A stretch of DNA of 64,000 bases from CAWFXC01 sp963819735 (GCA_963819735.1 CAWFXC010000002.1:372001-436000), one strand, 5' to 3'. Counted from the stretch's first letter, positions 46,332 through 55,125 are shown. Made by a program: numbers and translations. The notes: generated from the letters alone by a model not told the origin.

Positions 46332-47300
46332 ATGGAGATGATGATCGAGGCCGACGGCCTCAAGAAGCACTTCGGAGATGTGGAGGCCCTCGCGGGACTC
46401 GACCTCGTCGTGCCGTCCGGGAAGGTGCTCGCGGTCCTCGGGCCGAACGGCGCCGGCAAGACCACCCTGATCCGCACGATCGCCACGCTCACGCGGCCCA
46501 CTGCCGGCACCTTGCGCGTCGTGGGGATCGACGTGGCTCGGCACCCGAAGCAGGTTCGGCGCACGATCGGTCTCGCCGGGCAGTACGCCGCGGTGGAACC
46601 CGCACTCACCGGCCGCGAGAACCTCCTCATGGTCGCCCGACTGTTCGGCCACAATCGCGACAACGCCCAGAAGGCTGCCGACGGCGTGCTCGACCAGATG
46701 GGTCTCACCGACGACGGTGACCGGTTGGTACGCACCTATTCCGGCGGTATGAAACGACGCCTCGACCTCGGTGCCAGCCTCGTCGGTGCTCCCCGCCTGC
46801 TGCTCCTCGACGAACCCACGACCGGTCTCGACCCACGCAGCCGCAACGAACTGTGGATCGCGATCGAGGAACTGGCATCTCGCGGCACCGACGTGTTGCT
46901 CACGACGCAGTATCTCGACGAAGCCGATCGTCTCGCCGACATCATTGCGATCATCGATCACGGCAAGCTCGTGGCCTCGGGAACCGGCGACGAGCTCAAA
47001 GCACAACTCGGTCGTGATGTCGTCGACGTGCGCGTCAAGGACGACGTCGACCTGGAGCGGGCAGCCGCGGCGCTCGGAAGCGAAGCCACCATCGACGCCG
47101 AGCATTCCCGAGTGTCACTCCCCGTCACGAGCGGCGCCGACGAACTCGTCGCCGCGGTCCAGGCCCTCGGGAACGCCGGGATCTCGCTCGACGACATTTC
47201 GCTCCGTCGTCCCACGCTCGATGACGTGTTCCTCACTCTCACCGGCCACACGACCGAGCAACCGGACTCGGACGTCATCACCGAAACGAGCAAGTCATGA
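46332..47300 (+). CDS. DrrA-type ABC transporter ATP-binding protein
   Basis: 322 residues: Walker A GPNGAGKTT, signature YSGGMKRRLD, Walker B LLLLDEPTTGLDP, H-loop TTQYLDEAD, and the C-terminal DrrA extension ending RRPTLDDVFLTLTGH. This places it with daunorubicin-resistance-type exporters. No strong ribosome binding site; the transcript may start near the ATG. The stop overlaps the permease start (ATGA). Confidence 0.92.
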   Translation: MEMMIEADGLKKHFGDVEALAGLDLVVPSGKVLAVLGPNGAGKTTLIRTIATLTRPTAGTLRVVGIDVARHPKQVRRTIGLAGQYAAVEPALTGRENLLMVARLFGHNRDNAQKAADGVLDQMGLTDDGDRLVRTYSGGMKRRLDLGASLVGAPRLLLLDEPTTGLDPRSRNELWIAIEELASRGTDVLLTTQYLDEADRLADIIAIIDHGKLVASGTGDELKAQLGRDVVDVRVKDDVDLERAAAALGSEATIDAEHSRVSLPVTSGADELVAAVQALGNAGISLDDISLRRPTLDDVFLTLTGHTTEQPDSDVITETSKS

Positions 47301-48100
47301 CCGCGATTCCGGCTCCCACCCACACCGCGAGTTGGGCCACGACCACGTTCACGGTGGCCGGCCGCACCATTCGCAAACTGTTGCGCACCCCGCAGGTGTT
47401 CGGCATCGCGATCGTCCAGAGTGTGCTCTTCCTCTTGATGTTCCGCTATGTCATCGGCGGCGCGATCGACGTACGGGGCGTCACCTACGTCGAGTTCCTC
47501 GTTCCCGGGTTCGTCGTGTCCGGCCTCCTCTTCACTGGTGGTGGATCGTCAGTCGCGGTAGCCGAAGAAGCCGCAGCCGGGCTGTACGACCGGATGAGGT
47601 CACTTCCGATCGCCGACAGCGCCGTTCTCGCCGGTCGGGCGATCGCCGACGGTGCACTGATGGTCGTCGTCGGTTTGGTCACGCTGCTCGTGGGTTTCGT
47701 GATCGGCTTCCGCATGAGCACGACGGTCGCGGACGTTGCACTCGCCCTCGGTCTGCTCGTCGTGTACGCGCTCTGCTTCGCGATCGTGTTCGTGTGGCTC
47801 GGGCTCGTGAGCGGCAACGCCCAAGCCGCGCAGGGGCTCAGCATCCTGGCCGTACCGTTCTCGTTCATCTCGAGCGCGTTCGTGCCCATCGCCACGATGC
47901 CCGGCCCGGTGCAGGCCTTCGCCAAAGCGCAACCGCTCACCTTCATGGTGAACTCGTGGCGAGGTCTACTCCTCGGCGGCAACGTGACCCGAACATTCGA
48001 CCATGGACTCTCGTACTACGTCGTCGGCTCGTTGCTGTGGGCAGTGGCGATCGCGCTCATCTTCACACCCTTAGCCATGCGCTCCTACCGCAAACGCTGA
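47297..48100 (+). CDS. DrrB-type ABC-2 permease
   Basis: 267 residues, six helices. ABC-2 features include an amphipathic start (TFTVAGRTIRKLLRTPQ), VEFLVPGFVVSGLLF, and FISSAFVPIATMPGPVQAFAKAQPL near the C-terminus. Works with the preceding ATPase to export a lipophilic drug or lipid. Confidence 0.92.
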   Translation: MTAIPAPTHTASWATTTFTVAGRTIRKLLRTPQVFGIAIVQSVLFLLMFRYVIGGAIDVRGVTYVEFLVPGFVVSGLLFTGGGSSVAVAEEAAAGLYDRMRSLPIADSAVLAGRAIADGALMVVVGLVTLLVGFVIGFRMSTTVADVALALGLLVVYALCFAIVFVWLGLVSGNAQAAQGLSILAVPFSFISSAFVPIATMPGPVQAFAKAQPLTFMVNSWRGLLLGGNVTRTFDHGLSYYVVGSLLWAVAIALIFTPLAMRSYRKR

Positions 48101-48207
48101 CCCTGACGAAGACGCCCGCTTCTGCATCCAGCTGAGGCTCGATTCGGACTCGGGCATTCGCCGAGAGCCGCCCGGATTCGCAACCCCCGAGCGACGCTTC
48201 GTTCCCC

Positions 48208-48224
48208 TTCAGCGACTGTTCAGC
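48208..48224 (+). promoter_or_regulatory. Box 1: TTCAGC-N5-TTCAGC
   Basis: TTCAGC at 48208-48213 and 48219-48224. It is alone in the 333-base gap after the DrrB gene and 209 bases upstream of the small membrane protein/PAP2 group. One of nine matching repeats between 48.2 and 61.9 kb. Confidence 0.75.
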
Positions 48225-48433
48225 CGGGCGGACCCACTATCGGGTCGGCGCCTTGCTCGCGTTGCTTACCCTGAGGGGTTAGGCCCATCGGTGTAGCTCC
48301 CGCGAGGTTGTCCGCAAGCTGACTCGAGAGCCGGCGTCGGGTGCTGAACGTTGACCACGTCCTCAAGCAGTGACGAAAGGCTCTGGTCGCTGGTACCTGC
48401 CAGAATCCAAGCTGAACGCGGAAGTGGGGAAGC

Positions 48434-48652
48434 ATGAACGGACACGACAAAACAACCCCAGCAACCACACGTCGGACGGCTGTGAGCGACCGTTGGTCCA
48501 AGCGTTGGATCATCGCCGCGGTCTGGCTGGTGCTCTTCGCCTTGGTGGTCTTCGCGTCTGCCTGGCTCGCCACTGTCGCGCTGGTCGCGGCGTTCTGCTG
48601 GGTCGTGGTTCGTGAATGGCTGGGTGCACCCCGCCCGTCCATCCGAACGTGA
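48434..48652 (+). CDS. Small membrane protein, 72 residues
   Basis: A basic start (MNGHDKTTPATTRR), then one or two hydrophobic helices (IIAAVWLVLFALVVF and ATVALVAAFCWVVV) and a basic tail. GGGGAAG lies just before the ATG. The stop overlaps the next small frame (GTGA). No family recognised; probably first gene of the box 1 operon. Confidence 0.6.
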   Translation: MNGHDKTTPATTRRTAVSDRWSKRWIIAAVWLVLFALVVFASAWLATVALVAAFCWVVVREWLGAPRPSIRT

Positions 48653-48750
48653 CACCTGCGGTTCTCCCATCAGCGATTCTGCTCGTCTTGCTCGTCATCG
48701 CGCTGGTGTCGCTGCTTCGTGAACCACCAGTGCGAAGTCGCCCTCGCTGA
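48649..48750 (+). CDS. Tiny single-helix membrane protein, 33 residues
   Basis: Starts GTG and reads VTPAVLPSAILLVLLVIALV with a short basic tail. It overlaps the previous stop by GTGA, so it could be translated by re-initiation. Composition (one helix, basic end) resembles the 34-residue protein at 51970, which also follows a TTCAGC box. Too short for certainty. Confidence 0.45.
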   Translation: MTPAVLPSAILLVLLVIALVSLLREPPVRSRPR

Positions 48751-48805
48751 GGGTTGGTCCATCGTGTCCCGACCGCATCACCGCAGCACAGAAGCAGGGT
48801 CCGCG

Positions 48806-49507
48806 ATGGCGGCCGCCCCCGAGTCCACGCATGATCCGCGACGCGTCACTTTGGCGGTGGTCTTCGCCTTCGCGATCGCGTTCACCCTCACCGTCGCGCT
48901 GGGCTTCCTGCTCGAGCTCGGTTGGAGTTCAGATGGTTCGACCGCTCTCGATGCCACGGTTACTCGCTGGTTCGTGGATCACCGCACCCCGACATGGACA
49001 GACGCGATGCGCTTCCTCACATGGCTTGGGAGCAGCGCCGTAGTCGTCCCACTCGCTGTTGTTGTCGTCATCGCGCTGCTCCTCAACCGCCGACGATGGC
49101 TCACACTGTTCGTGGCGCTCGCCGTGGGTGGAGCGTCGTTGCTCAGCGTCCTCGCCAAACACGTGATCGGACGAGACCGCCCGCCGGTCGAGATACAGCT
49201 CCAACAAGCGCATTCATCGTCGTTCCCGTCCGGCCATTCGACCCAAGCCGCCGCGACGTACCTCGCCCTCGCAATCGTCGTCACCGTCATCACCAGGGCG
49301 CGCGTGCTCCGCGCCGCGACCTGGTTCGCAGCGACGCTCACCGTGTTGCTCGTCGGCGTGTCGCGCGTCTACCTCGGTATGCACTGGGCTACCGACGTAC
49401 TCGGCGGCTGGCTGCTCGGCAGCGCCTGGATCGCCGGCCTCGCCATCGCTCTAGCACCCTTGGAGAACAGACCCCGTTCAATTGTCTCTGGTTCTCCACG
49501 CGGCTAA
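48806..49507 (+). CDS. PAP2-family lipid phosphatase
   Basis: 233 residues, about six helices, with all three PAP2 motifs: KHVIGRDRP, FPSGHS and SRVYLGMHWATD. Such enzymes dephosphorylate phosphatidate or undecaprenyl diphosphate on the outer face of the membrane. ATG 48806 is used; a longer GTG frame from 48719 overlaps the tiny gene. Fits with UppP and the second PAP2 protein in the same box-associated group. Confidence 0.88.
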   Translation: MAAAPESTHDPRRVTLAVVFAFAIAFTLTVALGFLLELGWSSDGSTALDATVTRWFVDHRTPTWTDAMRFLTWLGSSAVVVPLAVVVVIALLLNRRRWLTLFVALAVGGASLLSVLAKHVIGRDRPPVEIQLQQAHSSSFPSGHSTQAAATYLALAIVVTVITRARVLRAATWFAATLTVLLVGVSRVYLGMHWATDVLGGWLLGSAWIAGLAIALAPLENRPRSIVSGSPRG

Positions 49508-49983
49508 CCGCACGTGCCGCGCCCCATGGTCTCGCGGTTCCATCGCCCGGGGTCAGGTGGTCCTTCGCGTTCACGGTGCTCTCACGTAGCCCGGCACAGG
49601 TTCGAAGCGTGTACATCGCGCTCGGCATCCTGGCGCTTCTGCTTCTGGTCTCAACGACCGAGACGATGCTCGCCGCCCATGGCATCGTGAGGGAAGCTTC
49701 GCGCAGCTCACACGGACGAGCTGCCACGAAGGTTGCGGTTGGTCTCGGCAGTACGAAATCTGCGGGACCACCCGATTTGCCGGGCGAAGGTCCGGTACTT
49801 CGACGCCCGACTGGCAGGCCAATTCGCGTTCAGTACTGCTCGGGCAGATACTGCGCGCTCCGGCATGCCTTGTCGGCGCGCCACCATCGGAACAGAGGCA
49901 CACACAATGGCTACCGGCCAGGCATTGCGAGTTCCCGTCGCCAGCATCGATGAGTACAAAGCGGCGCAGAAAGAAACTCGGAG
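49508..49983. other. Intergenic between convergent genes, one doubtful small frame
   Basis: 476 bases. A frame from GTG 49610 to 49953 begins with a hydrophobic helix (YIALGILALLLLVSTTE) and good third-position GC, but after about 30 codons looks non-coding and has no ribosome binding site. It is preceded by a weak 11-base-period pair (TTCACG/CTCACG near 49568). Possibly a decayed relative of the tiny membrane proteins nearby. Confidence 0.3.
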
Positions 49984-51429
49984 CTACCGCGATGCCGGCT
50001 GTCCGAGTGTCTTGTGGGTTGATGGCGGCTTGCGTCCGTTGCGTAGCCCGCTGACCGCAAACGCGATGACCCAGACGACGGGGAGCAGGTCGGTGACGAG
50101 CCCGCGGGAGATCGCGTCGGCGACGGTGCCGGCCGGATGGTCATGCAGCTTGAGCGCGGTGAGCATGGTTGCTGCTTGAAGCCATACCACCCAGGCGAGG
50201 GGGCTGGGATCGGAGTCGGCCAGGCATGGCAGCGACCAGTTCGCATACCAGGGCAACGAGTATGCGGCACCGATCGGGTACGCGGCTGCGGTGGCACCTG
50301 CGACGGAACGTGGTTCGCGCGCCTTCGCGCAATGCCAGCCGACGACAACTGCGAGGATGGCGACGAGTCCGACTCCGAGGTAGAAGAGCGTTTCGAGAGT
50401 CTGGTTGAACGCGAGCGGGTTCGGGACTTGGCGTAAAGCGTCATGTCCGAGCATGACGTCGGCGATCCCGTTCCAAGGGGACCACAACGAGACCGTGTGG
50501 TCCGCGTTGCCAACCACACGGCCGGCGTCGGCGACGACCGGGGCATACCCGACCACGAACACCGTGCCCGCAGCGATGAGCGCTTCGCCGATCAACCGTC
50601 GACGCCGGCTTCGCCATGCCCACAAGACGATCCCGAGGAGTCCGAGGAGTGCAGTGACCTTGATCAACGCGGCGATGCCGATGATTCCGCCGGCGATCCA
50701 GCCGGCGCGACGGGTGGCGCTCAGAGCTCCGACGAGAATGGCGAGACCGATGAGCAGGTCCGCGTGGCCGCTATTGATCGCAATCGCGCCGAACACAGGA
50801 TGTAGCCCAAGCCACGCAAGTGCGGCTGGACTGCGTGTGCGCTTCCAGACGATCACCAGGATCGCGGTTGCCGCAATCGCAGCCAAGAGCTGGAAGAAGA
50901 GGCGGTTTCCGAGCGGGCTCGTGCCGACCACCCATGCATCGACGGCCGTGACGCCGAGCCAGACTGGTCCGTAGATGCTGGGACGATGCTGCCAGATCTG
51001 ACTCACTCGCCGCGAGAATGGATCGTTCGGGAACTCACTCGGTGTCGCGACATACGGGTTCACGTGATGCGCGACGACCATTCGTCCGTAGCTGCCGTAC
51101 GACCACAGATCGTTCGACGTGCGGTTCGGGGTCGTAACGGCGACGACCATCACCACGCCGATCCCACACGCGACGATCGCGCCGCCAAGCCTGCGGCGAC
51201 CCTGTCGGCTCGCTCGCCTCTGCAGCACGCTGAACACGCCACACGCCGCCGTCGCGCACGCCACCAACGAAGCAGTGAACCCGGTGTGCTTCGGTGCGAA
51301 CCTGACCAGCCACACGCTCGCCGCGACTGCTATGCCCAGCGCTACGCGCTGCCAGAACACTCCCCGACTCTCGGAACGCCCACCGTCACCTCGCTCGGGA
51401 GCCCAGGCCCACAAACCAATCCGTTCCAT
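49984..51429 (-). CDS. GT-C mannosyltransferase, MptB-like
   Basis: 481 residues, about 13 helices. The early extracytoplasmic loop NDLWSYGSYGRMVV, then HHVNPYVATPSEFPNDPF and SIYGPVWLG match actinobacterial polyprenyl-phosphomannose-dependent alpha-1,6-mannosyltransferases of the MptA/MptB group. It would use a C-lipid-P-mannose donor outside the membrane. ATG 51429 is chosen because upstream sequence in the longer frame is low-complexity and Arg-rich. Transcribed leftward from the side that carries box 2. Confidence 0.82.
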   Translation of the reverse strand: MERIGLWAWAPERGDGGRSESRGVFWQRVALGIAVAASVWLVRFAPKHTGFTASLVACATAACGVFSVLQRRASRQGRRRLGGAIVACGIGVVMVVAVTTPNRTSNDLWSYGSYGRMVVAHHVNPYVATPSEFPNDPFSRRVSQIWQHRPSIYGPVWLGVTAVDAWVVGTSPLGNRLFFQLLAAIAATAILVIVWKRTRSPAALAWLGLHPVFGAIAINSGHADLLIGLAILVGALSATRRAGWIAGGIIGIAALIKVTALLGLLGIVLWAWRSRRRRLIGEALIAAGTVFVVGYAPVVADAGRVVGNADHTVSLWSPWNGIADVMLGHDALRQVPNPLAFNQTLETLFYLGVGLVAILAVVVGWHCAKAREPRSVAGATAAAYPIGAAYSLPWYANWSLPCLADSDPSPLAWVVWLQAATMLTALKLHDHPAGTVADAISRGLVTDLLPVVWVIAFAVSGLRNGRKPPSTHKTLGQPASR

Positions 51430-51485
51430 CACAACTGGAGTGCGCGTGTTGCACCAACATGGAGCATGCGCGAATTGGCTCGTCG

Positions 51486-51782
51486 CTAGGGAAGGCTCAC
51501 GTGCGAGCGCCGGAGATAGCACCTGACTGCGTGTTCGAGTCCCGCAACCGCGAGGACGTGGCCGCCGGCAAGGTCGCTCGTGACTTGGGCAATCGCAGCC
51601 CGCAACCGCTGAGCGCCTACATCGAGACCTGCAGCGCGGCATTCTGTCGCTTCGAGCGCAGCACTCAGCTCCGAAAGACGAGCTCCAGCCTCCGAGCGAT
51701 TGGCCGGTCCGCATCGCTCGACGGCCTGCGCCAATCGGAGAAGGTCGGGACCGAGGAAGACCGCACGCGTATTGGCTTCCAC
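51486..51782 (-). CDS. Hypothetical helical protein, about 98 residues
   Basis: Read from a GTG at 51782; other starts up to 52028 exist but are less protein-like. Contains FLGPDLLRLAQAVERCG, LSELSAALEATECRAAGL and two more helices, with sensible third-position GC. No family recognised. It lies between box 2 and the mannosyltransferase on the same strand, so probably the first gene of that unit. Confidence 0.4.
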   Translation of the reverse strand: MEANTRAVFLGPDLLRLAQAVERCGPANRSEAGARLSELSAALEATECRAAGLDVGAQRLRAAIAQVTSDLAGGHVLAVAGLEHAVRCYLRRSHVSLP

Positions 51783-51857
51783 CTCGACACTCCGGTCGGT
51801 GCACAATGAGAGACCGAGAGACAGCGACCCTCTGGGCGGCAATCCTGCGACCGGAGC

Positions 51858-51874
51858 GCTGAACCGCCGCTGAA
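51858..51874 (-). promoter_or_regulatory. Box 2: TTCAGC-N5-TTCAGC (minus)
   Basis: On the minus strand TTCAGC-ggcgg-TTCAGC, 75 bases upstream of the 98-residue frame and pointing at it and the mannosyltransferase. The 16-base core is identical to that in box 5. Confidence 0.75.
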
Positions 51875-51909
51875 CCGGCAAGCACGAAGGAACAAGCCGT
51901 CCGGCACGT

Positions 51910-51926
51910 TTCAGCCCCGGTTCAGC
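51910..51926 (+). promoter_or_regulatory. Box 3: TTCAGC-N5-TTCAGC
   Basis: TTCAGC at 51910-51915 and 51921-51926, 43 bases before the tiny membrane protein at 51970. Boxes 2 and 3 point apart, a divergent control region 35 bases across. Confidence 0.75.
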
Positions 51927-51969
51927 CAGTGATGGAGCACACTGGCGCCGAGCAGAGGGGCAGGGCAAG

Positions 51970-52074
51970 GTGTCGCGACGTGCGGGCTTCGAACTTACGG
52001 TTGTGGCCGTCGTGCTCGCGGCTCTCATTCTCGGACTGCTGCTCGTCGCCCTCCTCGATTCATCTGCCGTCTAG
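51970..52074 (+). CDS. Tiny single-helix membrane protein, 34 residues
   Basis: GTG start preceded by GAGGGGCAGGGCAAG, which offers a good ribosome binding site. Reads VSRRAGFELTVVAVVLAALI and continues hydrophobic to a short DSSAV end. One transmembrane helix. Directly downstream of box 3 and upstream of the PAP2_3 gene. No family recognised. Confidence 0.55.
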   Translation: MSRRAGFELTVVAVVLAALILGLLLVALLDSSAV

Positions 52075-52208
52075 GCCGATCGCGAGAGTCCGGCCAAGAT
52101 CCTCATGCACTGTCGCCTCGCGCGCAGCTGCGAGACCGTGTTCACGTCGAGGTACCCCCCCATCCGCCTCCGACTCACCGTGGTGCCTTGCGATAAATTG
52201 CGAACTCG

Positions 52209-53177
52209 ATGAGCACGTTCGGATTGGGTACTGCGTCGCCGCGGGCGACCGTACTGAACTCGGCGTGGCGATACCGCTGGATCATCGCGTGGTGTGTCGG
52301 CGTACTCGCATTCGTGGTGGTGAAGGGATTTCCCGGATCACGGCCTGAGATCTTCGCGATCGTGGGCCTCGGACTGATCGCTTCGGGCACGACGACACCG
52401 TCGGAGAGCACGTGGAAGCGTGTCATTGTCGACTGGCTCCCCTTCTACCTGTTGCTCACGGCCTACGACATGATTCGGGGCTCGGCCACGAAGTGGTTGA
52501 TGCCCCACGCGATACCTCAGATTCGCGTCGACGAGTGGCTGTTCGGCGGCTCTGCACCAACCGTCACCCTGCAACACGCCCTCTACACGCCCGGCGTGGC
52601 CCACCCACTGGACTACGCCGTGTTCGTCGTGTACATGACGCACTTCGTCGTGCCGTTCCTGATCGCGGGCATCTTGTGGAAGTATGCCCATGACCGGTTC
52701 CGTCGGTACGCGGTGCTGCTGCTGGGCCTTACATTCGCTGCCCTCGCCACCTACGTGCTGTACCCCGCGGTGCCGCCGTGGCTCGCGAGCGAGAACGGCT
52801 ACCTGCCCCCCACCGCCAAGATCATCGACGAGGTGTGGACACACATTCGGCTCGCAAACGGATCCAACGTCTTTTCAGCTACCGGTCATTTCGCGGACCC
52901 GGTCGCCGCGATGCCATCACTCCATGCGGCGTACCCGGTGTTGATCATGTTGTTCTTCTGGAAGAGCGCGGGCAAGTGGCGATGGCTGCTACCCCTGTAC
53001 CCGCTCGCAATGGCATTCACGCTCGTCTACACCGGCGAACACTTCGTGATCGACGTCTTGTTCGGGTGGCTCTACGCAGTCACCGTCTTCGTCGCCGGCA
53101 GCCGGATCATCAACCGGTACGAACTGAGACGAGCGAGGATTGCCGGGGACAGCAGACAGACTCGCGCGCTGCCCTGA
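52209..53177 (+). CDS. PAP2_3 / inositol-phosphorylceramide-synthase-like membrane phosphatase
   Basis: 322 residues, six or more helices. The catalytic motifs are PSLHAAYP near residue 238 and YTGEHFVIDVLFGW near 278, as in AUR1/IPC-synthase-like members of the PAP2 superfamily. Actinobacterial relatives are thought to transfer or remove phospho-head groups. ATG 52209 begins the first plausible helix arrangement. Same transcription unit as the tiny protein after box 3. Confidence 0.85.
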   Translation: MSTFGLGTASPRATVLNSAWRYRWIIAWCVGVLAFVVVKGFPGSRPEIFAIVGLGLIASGTTTPSESTWKRVIVDWLPFYLLLTAYDMIRGSATKWLMPHAIPQIRVDEWLFGGSAPTVTLQHALYTPGVAHPLDYAVFVVYMTHFVVPFLIAGILWKYAHDRFRRYAVLLLGLTFAALATYVLYPAVPPWLASENGYLPPTAKIIDEVWTHIRLANGSNVFSATGHFADPVAAMPSLHAAYPVLIMLFFWKSAGKWRWLLPLYPLAMAFTLVYTGEHFVIDVLFGWLYAVTVFVAGSRIINRYELRRARIAGDSRQTRALP

Positions 53178-53226
53178 CCAAATCGTGACCCGGATGATCT
53201 CAACGCCTCCGCAGAGTGGAGCGCGC

Positions 53227-53243
53227 GCTTCAGCGTCCTTTCA
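53227..53243 (+). promoter_or_regulatory. Box 4: TTCAGC-N5-TTCAGC
   Basis: TTCAGC at 53227-53232 and 53238-53243. It is 38 bases upstream of a 39-residue frame (53282-53401) and overlaps the end of the convergent membrane-protein gene. Confidence 0.7.
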
Positions 53244-53670
53244 GCCAGTCAGGCCGACGATCGCGCTGCTGGGGAGCCGCCATGCGACTCGGCACCGGTC
53301 GAAGCGCCGCCAACGCGCCCACTCTCGTCTTGGCGGCGCTTCGGCGCGTCGTCGGGCCTACCGAGTTCAGAGCGGTGATCGGGGCCGTACTGCCTGGATA
53401 GGCGCGGGTCGCCCGCGTCAGCAGCACCATCAGACCGAGCGTGGCGAGCGGCCCACCGACCCGGGCAACGTTCGCCGAGGCGTCGCCGGCGGCACCGGCG
53501 AGTGGATGTCGAATCACTTCGTACGCCGCAACGAGTATGACCCCCTGCGCCGCCGCCAGACGAGAGACCCGGCTCCGGTGATCGAGGGCGCCGACGGGAA
53601 GGGCCCACCCCACATAGCCGGGCAGCGTGTACGTGGCACCCTGCGTCAACGCGGTCACGGTCGCCGTCAC
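53230..53670 (-). CDS. Small membrane protein, 146 residues
   Basis: Three hydrophobic stretches: TLPGYVGWALPVGAL, LAAAQGVILVAAYEVI and GGPLATLGLMVLLTRATRAYPG. Third-position GC is consistently high over the first 100 codons. The last 50 residues are low in complexity and cross the hairpin at 53300-53343. ATG 53670 lies 33 bases downstream of box 5, on the same strand. No family recognised; the C-terminus may not be real. Confidence 0.5.
   Translation of the reverse strand: MTATVTALTQGATYTLPGYVGWALPVGALDHRSRVSRLAAAQGVILVAAYEVIRHPLAGAAGDASANVARVGGPLATLGLMVLLTRATRAYPGSTAPITALNSVGPTTRRSAAKTRVGALAALRPVPSRMAAPQQRDRRPDWLKGR
53282..53401 (+). CDS. Possible tiny protein, 39 residues
   Basis: ATG preceded by GGGGAGCC and placed 38 bases after box 4, the same distance as other box-start pairs. 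Reads MRLGTGRSAANAPTLVLAAL with weak hydrophobicity. It overlaps the opposite 146-residue frame and the hairpin, so one of the three readings must be wrong. Low confidence. Confidence 0.25.
   Translation: MRLGTGRSAANAPTLVLAALRRVVGPTEFRAVIGAVLPG
53300..53343. terminator. Strong hairpin, 14-bp perfect stem
   Basis: Arm CGAAGCGCCGCCAA at 53300-53313 pairs perfectly with 53330-53343 around a 16-base loop. Placed between the end of the PAP2_3 gene and the leftward unit, it could end transcription from either side, or be part of a small RNA. No U-tract. Confidence 0.5.
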
Positions 53671-53703
53671 CGCGGTTCCACGGCGCCAGCATCGCCTCGC
53701 GTC

Positions 53704-53720
53704 ACTGAACCGCCGCTGAA
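53704..53720 (-). promoter_or_regulatory. Box 5: TTCAGC-N5-TTCAGT (minus)
   Basis: On the minus strand TTCAGC-ggcgg-TTCAGT, between the end of the sensor kinase gene and the 146-residue membrane protein, 33 bases upstream of the latter's ATG. Confidence 0.72.
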
Positions 53721-53751
53721 TCCGCGGGTCCCTTCGGTCAGCGTGCTCCCA

Positions 53752-55122
53752 TCAGCCCGATGGCGGCTCCGACCGTTGGGGAAGCGGGAATGACACCGTG
53801 AAGCGGGCGCCGGGTGTGTTCTCCAACGCGATCTTGCCGCCGTGCGCGGCGACAACTTCCTGCGTGATCGCGAGACCGAGGCCGGTGCCGCCTTCATCGC
53901 GGGTGCGGGCATCATCGAGGCGCGCGAAGCGTTCGAAGATCCACTCCTGCTGATCCGCCGGGATGCCGGGGCCGTCGTCGACCACGGTGAGCGTGATCGC
54001 CGATTCTGATTCGGTGAGCGTCGTCGTGACCGTCGACTTCGCGTGGCGCGCGGCATTGTCGAGCAAATTCCGAACGACGCGCGTGAGCTGATCGGGATTC
54101 CCGCTCAGCTGCGCGCCAGATACTCCGCTCGTGTCGATGCGATGCGGCGTGCGGCTGCGCAGGCGACGGGCCTCGGCGAGCACGATCTCGTCGAGATCCA
54201 CCGCTCGGCGGAACGACACGTCATTCGGCGACGCGTCGGCGGTCGCGAGGGTGAGGAGGTCGTCGACCAGGCGCTGCAACCGGATCGCGTCGACGAGTAC
54301 CTCCCGTTCGGTGCTCTGCCAATCTGCGGCCTCGGGATGCGCGAGGTCGACTTCGAGCTGGGCGCGGATGCCGGTGAGCGGGCTCCGGAGCTCGTGACTG
54401 GCGTCGGCGACGAAGCGACGCTGTCGCGCCGTCGCATCCTCCAGGCGCCCGAGCATCGCATTCATCGTGCGGGCGAGTCGACCGATCTCGTCGCCGGTAC
54501 CCGGTTCGGGCACCCGCCGGTGCAGGTCTTCGGCGCCGATCGCCTCCACCTCGAGGCGGATGCCCTCGACCGGACGCAGGGCGCGGCCCGTCACCACCCA
54601 CGTCGTCGCGCCCACGAGCACGAGCAGGATCGGCAACCCGATCAGCAGGAGCCGCTCCAAGCTGTCGATGCTGTCGGTGACTCCCTCGAGGCTCCCGGCG
54701 ACATACACGATGTACGTCCCGGACTTGGTGGCGACCCGTCGAGCCACGACCCGGAACGGATCCTCGCCGGCCCGCAGCGAGTCCACGCTGCGCGCGGCGT
54801 AACCATCGTCTCCGGGCTGCAACGTGCTGATCCGCTTCCCCCCCTCGATGTTCGTCGACGCCGCCACCACCGTTCCGTTCGCATCGACGACCTGGACCAG
54901 GTTCTCGTCACCTCGTGGCACCGCCAGCACGGAAGGAAACGCACCATCGGTCATCGTCGAGGCGATGTCACGCGAGCGCAGGCGCGCCGCGGTTTCGACG
55001 TTGTCGACCAGCGCGTTCCGCTGCGCCCTGACCAACCAGGCGCCACCGGCCGCCAGCACGAGGCCCACGACGAGGACCGCCGCCAGCGTCACCCGCACTC
55101 GGACCGTCGCGAAGCGACGCAC
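53752..55122 (-). CDS. Two-component sensor histidine kinase
   Basis: 456 residues: membrane helix about 10-32, extracytoplasmic sensor about 33-155, second helix about 157-178, HAMP to about 232, then HisKA with His243 (VADASHELRSPLTGI), N-box NLLDNAARHA and G-boxes VVDDGPGIP and GGTGLGLAI. It follows the response regulator by 3 bases and forms its partner. The sensor domain has no family I recognise; the genes near the TTCAGC boxes point to envelope or lipid-carrier status. Confidence 0.93.
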   Translation of the reverse strand: MRRFATVRVRVTLAAVLVVGLVLAAGGAWLVRAQRNALVDNVETAARLRSRDIASTMTDGAFPSVLAVPRGDENLVQVVDANGTVVAASTNIEGGKRISTLQPGDDGYAARSVDSLRAGEDPFRVVARRVATKSGTYIVYVAGSLEGVTDSIDSLERLLLIGLPILLVLVGATTWVVTGRALRPVEGIRLEVEAIGAEDLHRRVPEPGTGDEIGRLARTMNAMLGRLEDATARQRRFVADASHELRSPLTGIRAQLEVDLAHPEAADWQSTEREVLVDAIRLQRLVDDLLTLATADASPNDVSFRRAVDLDEIVLAEARRLRSRTPHRIDTSGVSGAQLSGNPDQLTRVVRNLLDNAARHAKSTVTTTLTESESAITLTVVDDGPGIPADQQEWIFERFARLDDARTRDEGGTGLGLAITQEVVAAHGGKIALENTPGARFTVSFPLPQRSEPPSG

Positions 55123-55125
55123 CCC

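Noticed and set aside
53140..53793. 217-residue plus-strand frame
   Set aside because: Arg/Gly-rich and spans boxes 4 and 5 and the hairpin; the minus strand shows better coding character.
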